Shown here: in pieces, positions 1 to 8,184 of the stretch
How positions within the stretch are numbered: position 1 is the first letter of the stretch
How the letters are laid out: each line of letters starts with the position of its first letter
NCBI RefSeq assembly: GCF_023705585.1
Contig: NZ_BOQE01000001.1
Coordinates: forward strand, 943,341-1,007,340
DNA: 64,000 nucleotides
DNA from: Collibacillus ludicampi
Lineage (GTDB): Bacteria; Bacillota; Bacilli; Tumebacillales; BOQE01
Reading direction: 5' to 3'
The notes under the pieces: model-generated
What the model saw: the letters and a program-made list of their open reading frames with translations, nothing else
Told to the model about the DNA's origin: nothing
The model's database searches: none
Made by a program: the position numbers and the translations under genes

Positions 1-723
1 CTCGTCGGCAGTATCCATCAGACTCATACCTGCTGCAAATAAGATCGGCAGAGACAGGATACCCAATAGAGGTACACCTTTCTCGACTGCACCTGCCGAT
101 ATAGCCAATAGAGCAATCTCGCTGGCGGTATCAAAACCCAAACCAAATAAAAAGCCTAACGGATACACATGCCAACTCTGGCTAATGATATGAAAGAACC
201 GCCCGATATAACGGGACAAAAAACCGCGGGATAACAGCAATCGTTCTATTTCTTTCGCTTCATAGATTCCTCGATACATTCTCGAAAATGCCTTGCAAAT
301 ATTAACCAAAATAAGCAGGTTGATTATTCCTATAAAAAGTAAAAACGATCCGGAAACCGTTGTGCCAATCAGTTCACCATATTCTTTCAAATAGGGCATT
401 TGGGTCTGTACCCACCCCACCGTAATCGTTGTTAATAAGGTAAGTAAAAACACCACCGTGGAATGTCCTAAGGAAAAGAAGAGTCCTACTCCCGATGGTT
501 CCTTTCTGTCTTGGATCAGCTTCCGAACCGTATTATCGATCGCTGCAATATGATCGGCATCAAATGCGTGACGAAGCCCAAGTGTATAGGCCAAAAAACC
601 GATTCCAAACAATGCAGGGTAGTTTCTGGCGACAAGAAACAGGCTAAGTAAACCAAAGATGTGTAAACCAATAATAATCATTCCATAACCGAACAACGGA
701 TGACTTTTCATTCGAGAAAGCAC
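1..723 (-). CDS. NiCoT-family nickel/cobalt permease (partial, runs off window)
   Basis: Membrane permease that imports Ni2+ (or Co2+). Seen: 241 codons from a GTG start at 723 with an AGGTGAGG ribosome site; several hydrophobic segments; the family signature RHAFDADHI at about residues 51-59 (the HX4DH motif of HoxN/NixA proteins) and a second conserved segment LFGLGFDTASE. The 3' end lies outside the window. It is the last gene visible in the operon-like run that includes larE and the LarA-like enzyme, so nickel supply for the pincer cofactor is the natural role. Choosing nickel over cobalt is inferred from this context. Confidence 0.9.
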   Translation of the reverse strand, partial: MLSRMKSHPLFGYGMIIIGLHIFGLLSLFLVARNYPALFGIGFLAYTLGLRHAFDADHIAAIDNTVRKLIQDRKEPSGVGLFFSLGHSTVVFLLTLLTTITVGWVQTQMPYLKEYGELIGTTVSGSFLLFIGIINLLILVNICKAFSRMYRGIYEAKEIERLLLSRGFLSRYIGRFFHIISQSWHVYPLGFLFGLGFDTASEIALLAISAGAVEKGVPLLGILSLPILFAAGMSLMDTADE

Positions 724-758
724 GAGATCCCACCTCACCTTCCTGCTTCTTTCTATCA

Positions 759-2561
759 TCAGACTTTTCGTATCCGCTCAATGCCATACTTCTTCATTTT
801 CTTAATGACAGTAGTATGAGACACCCCAAGCGCTTGCCCTACTTTCCGAATGGAACCGTAGCGCAAAAGGGATTGAATGATGAGATCGCGTTCCATCTCA
901 TCAAAGGCATTTAAGCTCCCCCTCGAATTTGCACAGTTCGTGAAATCATCCGCTTTGTGCATTTCGTTTTGTATTTGTTTTAAGGTATTCGCGGAGGGGA
1001 TTGCCGATTGGTTTTGCAAGTCGAGAAAATCATGCGGCAGATGGTTCTGAGTAATCAGTGAATCAGGTATGGTTACAACCATTCGTTCGATTAAATTGGA
1101 TAATTGCCGCACATTCCCGGGCCACGGGGAGTTCTGCAGGATCTGTATAACGACAGGATGAATGATCTTTTGGGTGCCATATTTTTGATTGTATTTATTG
1201 AGAAAATACTGAATTAATGCGGGAATGTCTTCCCGTCTTTCACGCAAGGGCGGAATGTGGATCGGAACCACATACAGCCGATAATACAGATCCTCACGAA
1301 ATAACCCCATCTGAATCCGCTCTTGCAAATTCCGATGTGTGGCGGCAATGATCCTGCAATTGACTTGGATCGGGTCGATACCACCAACGCGGGTAAACTC
1401 TTGTTCTTGCAAAACACGAAGGACTTTCACCTGAAGCGCAGGAGACATTTCACCAATTTCATCAAGAAAAATCACCCCTCCTTCTGCCGCTTCAAATAGT
1501 CCGATTTTTCCGGTTTTCTTCGCTCCCGTGAATGCGCCCGATTCATATCCGAATAATTCCGATTCAAGCAATTCCTCCGGGAGAGCCCCACAATTGATTT
1601 TGATAAAAGGTCCTTCTGAACGGGCACTAGACTTATGAATAAAAGAAGCGACGACCTCTTTCCCAACCCCCGATTCTCCCAAAATCAAAACTGTAGAATC
1701 AAAATTCGCTACTCGTCCCGCTAACTCCATCACTTTCCTCATCTGCGGAGAAATCGCAATAATTTCATCGGTGAGAACGCGTTTGCGCAGGGTTGAGAGC
1801 TCCGATTGGAAACGTTGGCTTTGGTACTGCACCATACTGAGCTCTTCACGCAACTTTGACAACTCCGTCATGTCCCGAATCGTTGAAACCACGCCTTGAA
1901 CTTTCCCCGTTTCATTTATAATAGGGACAGCGCTTACAAGATGTTCTTGTCCTGTAGGATATCGCTGAACCCCTATGACTTCTCGGCGCTCCTGCAACGC
2001 TTTCCATGTGATCGACGGCTCCTTAAACGTTCCATTCCTCACCAGCTCAGTCAAATGAACACCGACAAAAGATTCTTCGGGAACTCCTGCCAAACGGCAA
2101 AAGGACGGATTCACTCTTGTCACATATCCCAGAGCATCTGCGATAAAAATACCGTCATATGCGTGATCGATGATCGCATCCAATTGTCGGCTTCGTTCCA
2201 ACGCTTCCCGATACATTTGGTGAATCATGTTTTGCAAATCAGCCGCGTGAACCACTCCAACAAACTGATTCTGTTGATTCACGACACCAATCACGTGATA
2301 TCCGACAGGGATATGTATATCACTTATCTCCGTCTGATCGCACAAACAGGGAGCGTCAGGAATCCAAATCCCTTTATCGTTGCATGACGAAGAGCACTGA
2401 GGGAGCATGCGAAACACCCCCGCCCAGTATCCCTCGTTCAACACAGGTATTTCTATGACAGAAAGCTCTTGCATCCTTTCGATGACCCGCTCCGATTCGT
2501 TTTGCAAAACGCTTAGATCGACGGTGTACATAGGAGTTTGTACGACCTCTGAAAGAAGCAT
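759..2561 (-). CDS. Sigma-54-dependent transcriptional activator with CBS-like and PAS sensor regions
   Basis: Enhancer-binding protein that activates RNA polymerase-sigma-54. Seen, 600 residues: N-terminal CBS-like region (about 1-120) with an unusual cysteine group C56, C60, C72, C74; PAS domain about 125-235; AAA+ domain with Walker A GESGVGKE 295-302, GAFTGA 342-347 and DEIG 367-370; C-terminal Fis-type helix-turn-helix (LGVSHTTVIKKMKKYG). GAFTGA is intact, so it should contact sigma-54. Start at 2561 has an AGGAGG site. It lies between larE and the nickel permease; good -24/-12 promoters lie at 10356, 10530, 22287 and 24025. Inference: it drives this catabolic regulon, sensing a pathway ligand through PAS and perhaps redox or metal through the cysteines. 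Confidence 0.93.
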   Translation of the reverse strand: MLLSEVVQTPMYTVDLSVLQNESERVIERMQELSVIEIPVLNEGYWAGVFRMLPQCSSSCNDKGIWIPDAPCLCDQTEISDIHIPVGYHVIGVVNQQNQFVGVVHAADLQNMIHQMYREALERSRQLDAIIDHAYDGIFIADALGYVTRVNPSFCRLAGVPEESFVGVHLTELVRNGTFKEPSITWKALQERREVIGVQRYPTGQEHLVSAVPIINETGKVQGVVSTIRDMTELSKLREELSMVQYQSQRFQSELSTLRKRVLTDEIIAISPQMRKVMELAGRVANFDSTVLILGESGVGKEVVASFIHKSSARSEGPFIKINCGALPEELLESELFGYESGAFTGAKKTGKIGLFEAAEGGVIFLDEIGEMSPALQVKVLRVLQEQEFTRVGGIDPIQVNCRIIAATHRNLQERIQMGLFREDLYYRLYVVPIHIPPLRERREDIPALIQYFLNKYNQKYGTQKIIHPVVIQILQNSPWPGNVRQLSNLIERMVVTIPDSLITQNHLPHDFLDLQNQSAIPSANTLKQIQNEMHKADDFTNCANSRGSLNAFDEMERDLIIQSLLRYGSIRKVGQALGVSHTTVIKKMKKYGIERIRKV

Positions 2562-2686
2562 TCCGAATCCTCCTCCTTGTTGAGATCTAAGCTGCCGTTC
2601 CTATAGAAAAAAGACGATTGTGTCGGGATGCTGCCGTTTGGTTCTCGTGCTTCTGTTTCTATCCGCAAACACAACCGTCAAGTCAA

Positions 2687-3517
2687 CTACTGATTCGAAA
2701 CCATATCTAATGATTGTAAGGTTTCATTTAAGCTTCCGGATCGATACCCCTGCAGATCGATGCACACGTAGGTGTATCCGATGCTCTTCAGCTTTTCTAC
2801 GACCAATTCGGAAAAACCGACCAGCTTTTGTATATCTTCCGGGGACACCTCGATACGGGCTAATTTGTCATGCTGACGTACACGCACCTGGCGGAACCCC
2901 AAGTCCATTAAGAATTGTTCCGCTTGATCGATCATGGTCAATTTTCCGAGAGTGATGACCTCGCCATAAGGAATGCGGGAGGAAAGACATGCAAACGATG
3001 GTTTATCCCAAGTTCTTAGCCCCATCTCGCGGGATAACTGCCGAATTTCTGCCTTGGTTAATCCCGCTTCCTGGAGTGGAGCGCGAACCCCATTCTCAAT
3101 GGCGGCTTGCAATCCAGGTCGATGTTCTCCCAAATCATCGGCAATAGCGCCAAACACGACATGATCGTAGCCGCGCTCCTTGGCGATCGGTATCAGATGG
3201 CTGAAAAGCTCCTGCTTGCAATAATAACAGCGGTTGGTCGGGTTTTCTGCATATCCCGGAATATTCAGCTCACTGGTTTCGATGACAAGATGCAGGCTGC
3301 CTAATTCTCCTGCCAATGCGATCGCTTCCTGGAGTTCCCTTTCCGGATAGGTTTCTGAATTCGCCGTAACCGCTAGCACACATTCGCTGCCTAACGCTTC
3401 AATCGCCGCTTTCAGCAAAAAAGTGCTGTCCACACCGCCTGAAAATGCCACCACGATACGCTTAAGTTGACGAAGATTTTGAAGCAATTGTTCATATTTA
3501 CGTCTTGCTTCTAGCAC
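2687..3517 (-). CDS. larE: LarE, sacrificial sulfur transferase for the nickel-pincer cofactor
   Basis: LarE adenylates the carboxylates of pyridinium-3,5-biscarboxylate mononucleotide and donates sulfur from a cysteine, giving the thiocarboxylates that hold nickel. Seen, 276 residues: PP-loop SGGVDS at 26-31, RCYYCK near 96-101, and PSFACLSSR with Cys177, which aligns with the known sacrificial Cys176 of Lactiplantibacillus LarE. Start is GTG at 3517 with AAGGAG nine bases upstream. It follows the aldolase gene by about 100 bases and has its own possible sigma-A promoter in that gap. Retention of the cysteine suggests the stoichiometric, self-consuming mechanism rather than the cluster-dependent variant. 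Confidence 0.93.
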   Translation of the reverse strand: MLEARRKYEQLLQNLRQLKRIVVAFSGGVDSTFLLKAAIEALGSECVLAVTANSETYPERELQEAIALAGELGSLHLVIETSELNIPGYAENPTNRCYYCKQELFSHLIPIAKERGYDHVVFGAIADDLGEHRPGLQAAIENGVRAPLQEAGLTKAEIRQLSREMGLRTWDKPSFACLSSRIPYGEVITLGKLTMIDQAEQFLMDLGFRQVRVRQHDKLARIEVSPEDIQKLVGFSELVVEKLKSIGYTYVCIDLQGYRSGSLNETLQSLDMVSNQ

Positions 3518-3572
3518 GTCGTATCGCTCCTTAGTAAAAACTAAACTGGACAGGAATCATTACTAACTCAAA

Positions 3573-3599
3573 ATTATAGTACTGTGAAATTCTTTTCAA
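3573..3599 (-). promoter_or_regulatory. Possible sigma-A promoter upstream of larE
   Basis: Minus strand TTGAAA (3594-3599) and TATAAT (3573-3578) separated by 15 bases; an alternative -35 (TATTGA) gives 17. It would give basal expression of larE, the activator gene and the nickel permease independent of the sigma-54 promoter upstream. Spacing is short, so confidence is modest. Confidence 0.4.
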
Positions 3600-3616
3600 T
3601 AGTCATTCAATGGCGG

Positions 3617-4639
3617 CTAGACGACCGTTTTCTCTTTGCGTGCGAGGCTTAATTCGTAAGCCACATCGATAATCTGATCTTCCTGGCCGCCAACGACACG
3701 GCGTTTGCCCAATTCCACGAGGATGGCAAGAGGATCGACGCCAAATTTCTCAGCGGCGCGTTTTGCATGTAAGAAAAAGCTGCTGTAAACTCCTGCATAT
3801 CCAAGGATTAATGCTACGCTATCAATGATCTGTGGACGCGACATCTTAGGTGCCACAATGTGTTCTGCCGCATGGATCAGTTGGTTTAAATCACACCCCG
3901 TCTGATATCCCGCTTTATGAAGAGCGGCAACCATGACCTCCGTCTGTGCATTGCCCGCGCCTGCCCCCATTCCGCGCAGACTGCCGTCGACATAGGTGGC
4001 TCCTTCAGCAAGAGCGGCAAGCGTGTTTCCAACCGCTACACCGAGATTGTTGTGAGCATGGAACCCGATTGGAATATTGAGTGCTTCGCGTAAGGCCGCC
4101 ACGCGTGCACGCACGCCATCCGGCAACAGTGCCCCGGCAGAATCTGTTACGTATACCACGTCAGCACCGTAACTTTCCATCTTCTTCGCTTCCTCAACGA
4201 TTCGTTCCGGACCCTCCATATGGGCCATCATCAAAAATCCAACAGTCAACAGACCTAATTGTTTCGAGGATTTGATATGCTGCTCGGAAATATCGGCTTC
4301 TGTAACATGAGTAGCTACGCGAGCCACTTTTGCCCCCAGTTCGGCAGCCGCGTGCAAATCCTTTAGGGTACCAATCCCCGGTAAGAGCAAGACTGCCACT
4401 TTGGCCTGTTTTACGACATGACAGACCGCTTTTAGATATTCTTCGTCCGATGCAAAACTGAATCCGTATTGGTAAGAAGAACCTGCCAAGCCATCCCCAT
4501 GGCCGATTTCAATAATATCCACACCGGATTGATCAAGAGCGCTTGCAATCTCAGCCATTTCGGAAGGAGTAAACTGATGTCTCACCGTGTGCATTCCATC
4601 GCGCAGAGTCGAATCTGTAATTGTTATTTTCTGTGTCAT
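3617..4639 (-). CDS. 4-hydroxy-2-oxovalerate aldolase (DmpG/MhpE family)
   Basis: Splits 4-hydroxy-2-oxopentanoate into pyruvate and acetaldehyde; in the known family it forms a channelling complex with acylating acetaldehyde dehydrogenase. Seen, 340 residues: [17 protein letters not shown] at the N-terminus (metal- and base-containing TIM-barrel start), [20 protein letters not shown], and [17 protein letters not shown], all typical. The start ATG overlaps the dehydrogenase stop by 4 bases, so the two are translationally coupled. It completes the lower meta-cleavage pathway, although no ring-cleavage enzyme is present nearby. Confidence 0.96.
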   Translation of the reverse strand: MTQKITITDSTLRDGMHTVRHQFTPSEMAEIASALDQSGVDIIEIGHGDGLAGSSYQYGFSFASDEEYLKAVCHVVKQAKVAVLLLPGIGTLKDLHAAAELGAKVARVATHVTEADISEQHIKSSKQLGLLTVGFLMMAHMEGPERIVEEAKKMESYGADVVYVTDSAGALLPDGVRARVAALREALNIPIGFHAHNNLGVAVGNTLAALAEGATYVDGSLRGMGAGAGNAQTEVMVAALHKAGYQTGCDLNQLIHAAEHIVAPKMSRPQIIDSVALILGYAGVYSSFFLHAKRAAEKFGVDPLAILVELGKRRVVGGQEDQIIDVAYELSLARKEKTVV

Positions 4640-5520
4640 CTTTTAATTGCCTCCCTTTGGGATTCTTCATGTATGGCGATCCGTTTTGCAACGCCTACTG
4701 CGGCTGCCGTAATGATGTCCAGATTTCCTGAGTACTTGGGTAAATAAGCCCCCGCGCCCTCCACCTCGACCATCGCCGTGACTTTGTCTCCTTCCAAAAT
4801 CGGAGGAACTTTCAAACGGTAACCGGGGACATACGTCTGTACTTCTTTGACAATTTCTTCAACCGCACGTTCGATCGATTTTTGATCCGGGTTTTTGACT
4901 TTGGTATAGATCGTATTGCGCATCATGATTGGCGGTTCCGCCGGGTTCAGGATGATGAGCGCCTTCGCCCGGTCCGCTCCCCCGATTTGCGAGATCGCCC
5001 GTGCTGTCGTTTGTGTAAATTCATCGATATTTTGACGTGTGCCAGGTCCTGCCGATTTGCTGGCAATGGTAGCGACAATTTCTGCATATTCTACATCCGC
5101 CACTTGATTGATGGCTGCTACGATCGGTATGGTCGCCTGTCCTCCACAAGTGACGAGGTTGATATTCGGGCTTTCCAGATGAGCATCCATATTGACTGAC
5201 GGAACCACGTAGGGTCCAACTGCGGCTGGCGTTAAGTCAATGGCCCGTATTCCCGCCTCCCGCAAGAGAGGTGCGTGCTGTAGGTGCGGTTTTGCACCCG
5301 TGCAATCAAAGACCAGATCGATATCCGACCGCTTCAGAATGGCTTGAATTCCTTCGGCAGAAGTTTCGATGCCGCGTTCTCTTGCCATTCGAAGCCCGTC
5401 AGATTCAGCAATGATCCCGACCATCATGCAAAGTTCCAGTTCCTCACACTCTAACACTTTCAACATTAAATCAGTACCGATGTTACCCGGCCCTATAATT
5501 GCAGTTTTCAGTCGTTTCAT
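4636..5520 (-). CDS. Acetaldehyde dehydrogenase, acylating (DmpF/MhpF family)
   Basis: Converts acetaldehyde, CoA and NAD+ to acetyl-CoA, normally receiving acetaldehyde directly from the partner aldolase. Seen, 294 residues: nucleotide-binding GPGNIG at 10-15, the catalytic-cysteine segment VTCGGQAT with Cys125, and the family ending. Start at 5520 with GGGAGGAAAG upstream. It sits between hydratase and aldolase in the order hydratase-dehydrogenase-aldolase, the same content as the mhpDFE set. Confidence 0.96.
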   Translation of the reverse strand: MKRLKTAIIGPGNIGTDLMLKVLECEELELCMMVGIIAESDGLRMARERGIETSAEGIQAILKRSDIDLVFDCTGAKPHLQHAPLLREAGIRAIDLTPAAVGPYVVPSVNMDAHLESPNINLVTCGGQATIPIVAAINQVADVEYAEIVATIASKSAGPGTRQNIDEFTQTTARAISQIGGADRAKALIILNPAEPPIMMRNTIYTKVKNPDQKSIERAVEEIVKEVQTYVPGYRLKVPPILEGDKVTAMVEVEGAGAYLPKYSGNLDIITAAAVGVAKRIAIHEESQREAIKR

Positions 5521-5547
5521 GTTCGCTTTCCTCCCGGAAACAAATGA

Positions 5548-6333
5548 TTATTTTGATCCAAAACCAACCTGAACGGTTCCAACTCCGGCAAAATGGGCAC
5601 TGTACACATCCCCGGGCTTTACTTCATATGCCCGCGTGAAAGAACCGGACAACACGATATCACCGGCCTTCATCCCTTCGCCAAAAGTCGCCAATTTGTT
5701 ACATAGCCATGCAACCGCTGTTGCAGGATGTCCAAGTACTGCCGCTCCGGCAGCTGTATCAATCACCTCTCCATTGCGCTCCAATACGAGACCAATCAAG
5801 CGCAGGTTTACGTCATGAACGGACACACCTCGGCTCCCTAAAATCAAAGCGCCGCTTGATGCATTATCCGCTACCGTATCTTGAATTTTAATTTTCCAAT
5901 CTCGCACCCGGCTGTCGATGATTTCAAAAGCAGGTACGACATAAGCCGTGGCTTGGATGACATCCTGGAAATGCACGGCTGGCCCTTGCAAATCATGTTT
6001 CATTATAAACGCGAGTTCCGCCTCGACCTTGGGTTGCAGAAATCGCTCGTAAGGTACGAGACTTCCTTCAGGCAAAAGCATGTCATCAAACAGTGAACCA
6101 AAATCGGGTTCATGAACTCCGAGTGCGTTTTGCATCGCCTGCGATGTTAAACCGATCTTGCGCCCAATGATCCGTCTGCCCGAATCGAGCTTCCAGGCTT
6201 TCACTTGTTGTTGAATGGCATAAGAATCCTCAACCGTAATGCTTTCGTAAGTTTGGGTCAACGGTTCGATCGGCTGCCTGTTGAGTTCTGCCTCCCATAA
6301 CGCTTTCGCCGCTTTTTCCACAAATGGATTCAT
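5548..6333 (-). CDS. 2-oxopent-4-enoate hydratase (DmpE/MhpD family)
   Basis: Adds water to 2-hydroxypenta-2,4-dienoate / 2-oxopent-4-enoate to give 4-hydroxy-2-oxovalerate. Start chosen at 6333 (MNPFVEKAAK), where GGAAAGGGAG precedes the ATG; a longer in-frame extension lacks a good ribosome site. Seen, 261 residues with the family landmarks: RRIIGRKIGLTS, QPKVEAELAF (metal-binding glutamates), FEIIDSRVRDWKIK, and DIVLSGSFT near the end. Oxalocrotonate decarboxylase is a close relative, so substrate could be a substituted analogue. First of the three lower-pathway genes. Confidence 0.92.
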   Translation of the reverse strand: MNPFVEKAAKALWEAELNRQPIEPLTQTYESITVEDSYAIQQQVKAWKLDSGRRIIGRKIGLTSQAMQNALGVHEPDFGSLFDDMLLPEGSLVPYERFLQPKVEAELAFIMKHDLQGPAVHFQDVIQATAYVVPAFEIIDSRVRDWKIKIQDTVADNASSGALILGSRGVSVHDVNLRLIGLVLERNGEVIDTAAGAAVLGHPATAVAWLCNKLATFGEGMKAGDIVLSGSFTRAYEVKPGDVYSAHFAGVGTVQVGFGSK

Positions 6334-6385
6334 CGAATCTCCCTTTCCTTTTACCGTCTGTTTCAAATAAACCTCAACGGTACCA

Positions 6386-7294
6386 TCAAGAGGTCGAATG
6401 ATGGCCGTGTTGATGAGCTACCGTTTTCATCCAACGTTGTCTAAGCAAACCGGCCAACCGTTCCGCAAGAACTTCAGGTTCCGGTTGTAAGTCTATGCTT
6501 TCAACCAGAACGTCCGTACAGAGCCGGACTTCATCATGCGGACCGGGGAGTGTCACAAGGTAGGTCAAACCTTCCTTTGCCACTCCGATGCGAATCCCAT
6601 CTTTCACGTGTCTTCCGTGTCCGCGGGTAAATTTCACAATATAGGGAGTCACCGCTTCAGGGCAGACCTTCAGTAAAGCCTCTACGGTACAATCCTTGTC
6701 CTCCGCACCCACTCCACCTGTTGTCACAATCAAACCAAACCCTTGATCGAGGGCTTGGCGCAATGCGCCTGCGATCTCGTCAACATCGTCTGCCAACGGG
6801 CGGTGGGTCTGCACCTTGCAACCCGCTTCGGTAAACCGCTCGACTAAGTACGGAGTGTTTGCATCCTCGATCATCCCTTTGGCAACCTCAAATCCGGTAG
6901 GAAACACTTTTACCCGGCGGCGAACGCGATTTTGAATCTCTTCACCGATGAGGGTGCTTTTTTCCACAACCTGCTTAGCTTCGATCGGAGAGAGCGCGAT
7001 CATACCCAGTACTCCTTCAGAATGGATGTCCGCATCCGGGCCAAGCGTCACACCGGGAAGAGAACGTATCGCATCGAGCAATTCCTGTTTTTTCCCTATA
7101 AACTGGTCGTCTTTCATGGAGTGGACAAGCAAATCCAGTGCGATGTGATCTTCACGGACATCGATGACAAACACACGATCTCTGGGCAATTGCAAAACAG
7201 AAGCGACAGTTTGCGCCAATTGCGTCAAGTCACAGTCATGTAAGTAGATATCTGTGAAACGAATTTCCGTTTTATTCAAAAGACTGTACTCCAT
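6386..7294 (-). CDS. MoaB/MogA/CinA-type (MoCF) domain protein, function unknown
   Basis: Seen, 302 residues from ATG 7294 (GAGAGG upstream; an alternative ATG at 7327 overlaps the previous stop but lacks a ribosome site). An N-terminal unknown region of about 125 residues is followed by a MoCF fold: VFPTGFEVAKGMIEDAN (about 130-146), the phosphate-binding TTGGVGAEDKD at 191-201, and TLPGPHDEV. The family includes molybdopterin adenylyltransferases and CinA pyrophosphatases. No molybdenum enzyme is nearby. It lies between the phosphoribosyltransferase-like gene and the hydratase. Inference: it acts on a nucleotide-type cofactor precursor, possibly that of the nickel-pincer cofactor; this is not established. 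The tail is histidine-rich (HQHGHH). Confidence 0.72.
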   Translation of the reverse strand: MEYSLLNKTEIRFTDIYLHDCDLTQLAQTVASVLQLPRDRVFVIDVREDHIALDLLVHSMKDDQFIGKKQELLDAIRSLPGVTLGPDADIHSEGVLGMIALSPIEAKQVVEKSTLIGEEIQNRVRRRVKVFPTGFEVAKGMIEDANTPYLVERFTEAGCKVQTHRPLADDVDEIAGALRQALDQGFGLIVTTGGVGAEDKDCTVEALLKVCPEAVTPYIVKFTRGHGRHVKDGIRIGVAKEGLTYLVTLPGPHDEVRLCTDVLVESIDLQPEPEVLAERLAGLLRQRWMKTVAHQHGHHSTS

Positions 7295-7323
7295 ATCTGC
7301 GCCTCTCTTTATAGATGATAGGT

Positions 7324-8169
7324 TCATTGGATTTCGACTACATCCACTCGCATATCAAGCAGAGGCGCATTTAAAATCGCCGCCCCCACATCAACCAGAT
7401 CGACCGGAAGATCCCGAAGCAGAAGTAATGTTTCCTCTTTCACTCCTCCTGCAAAAGCAACCTTCGTATGTTGACGTGCGCCAAGATCGTTCAGAACTTG
7501 CAAGACCACATCAAGATCTTTGAGAGATCCTGTGTCAATCATGACCACGTCTGCATGGCCGCAAACCGCTTCCCGCGCTTCTTGAACGATCGGTTGTATT
7601 TCACCGCGAACCTGAATCACCTTTTTGTGATCCGGAAATTGATCGGCCGCTGCGAGCGCCTTCGCTACGCTTCCAAACATGCGAACATAATTTTTATCGA
7701 TATAGACAAAAGGGCCTTCCACCATGCGCATCCCAACATGGGCGGCCGCCAGTGCGGCATGCAGTCCGGGTTTCGATTCCTGGGGCAACTTTTTCCATCC
7801 CCCGCAAACGATCCGTACATCGGGTCCCGCCAAAAGTTGAAGTTGGCGTGCACGCGTGGCATATCCGGATGGAAGCATCATGGCACCTAAGACTCGATCC
7901 TCAGCGATGGCAACCTGTTTCGCCCTGCCGCGAAACGACAGGACAACATCACCCGGTTGCAGCAACGTTCCGTCTTCTTGACTGTGCAAGAGTTCGCATC
8001 CGAGTTCTTCTATGAAAGCGACCGCACGTCGAGAATTCGCGAGGACGCCGCAGTCCGTAACAACAACTTGAGCTGTGAACGTGCGATCGCCCAACGAGGA
8101 GAATAACGTGTCGCGAAGATCCACGTTGTCAGATTTTTTCAGTTGGTTCACGAGTTGTAGAGTTTCCAT
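7324..8169 (-). CDS. NadC/ModD-like pyridine phosphoribosyltransferase homologue
   Basis: Seen, 281 residues from ATG 8169: quinolinate-phosphoribosyltransferase layout with SGYATRARQL (about 101-110), KPGLHAALAAAHVG, KNYV, then VRGEI, MIDTG, FAGGV and DVGAAILNAPLLDM on the barrel strands. The family's quinolinate-binding TRKT segment is replaced by GGWKKLPQES (about 123-132), so quinolinate itself is unlikely. ModD proteins show a similar divergence and have no firm function. The gene sits directly downstream of the LarA-like gene. Inference: it may attach phosphoribose to, or exchange, a pyridine for a dedicated cofactor. It is clearly not the housekeeping NadC. Confidence 0.75.
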   Translation of the reverse strand: METLQLVNQLKKSDNVDLRDTLFSSLGDRTFTAQVVVTDCGVLANSRRAVAFIEELGCELLHSQEDGTLLQPGDVVLSFRGRAKQVAIAEDRVLGAMMLPSGYATRARQLQLLAGPDVRIVCGGWKKLPQESKPGLHAALAAAHVGMRMVEGPFVYIDKNYVRMFGSVAKALAAADQFPDHKKVIQVRGEIQPIVQEAREAVCGHADVVMIDTGSLKDLDVVLQVLNDLGARQHTKVAFAGGVKEETLLLLRDLPVDLVDVGAAILNAPLLDMRVDVVEIQ

Positions 8170-8184
8170 GGATCTATACACCAC

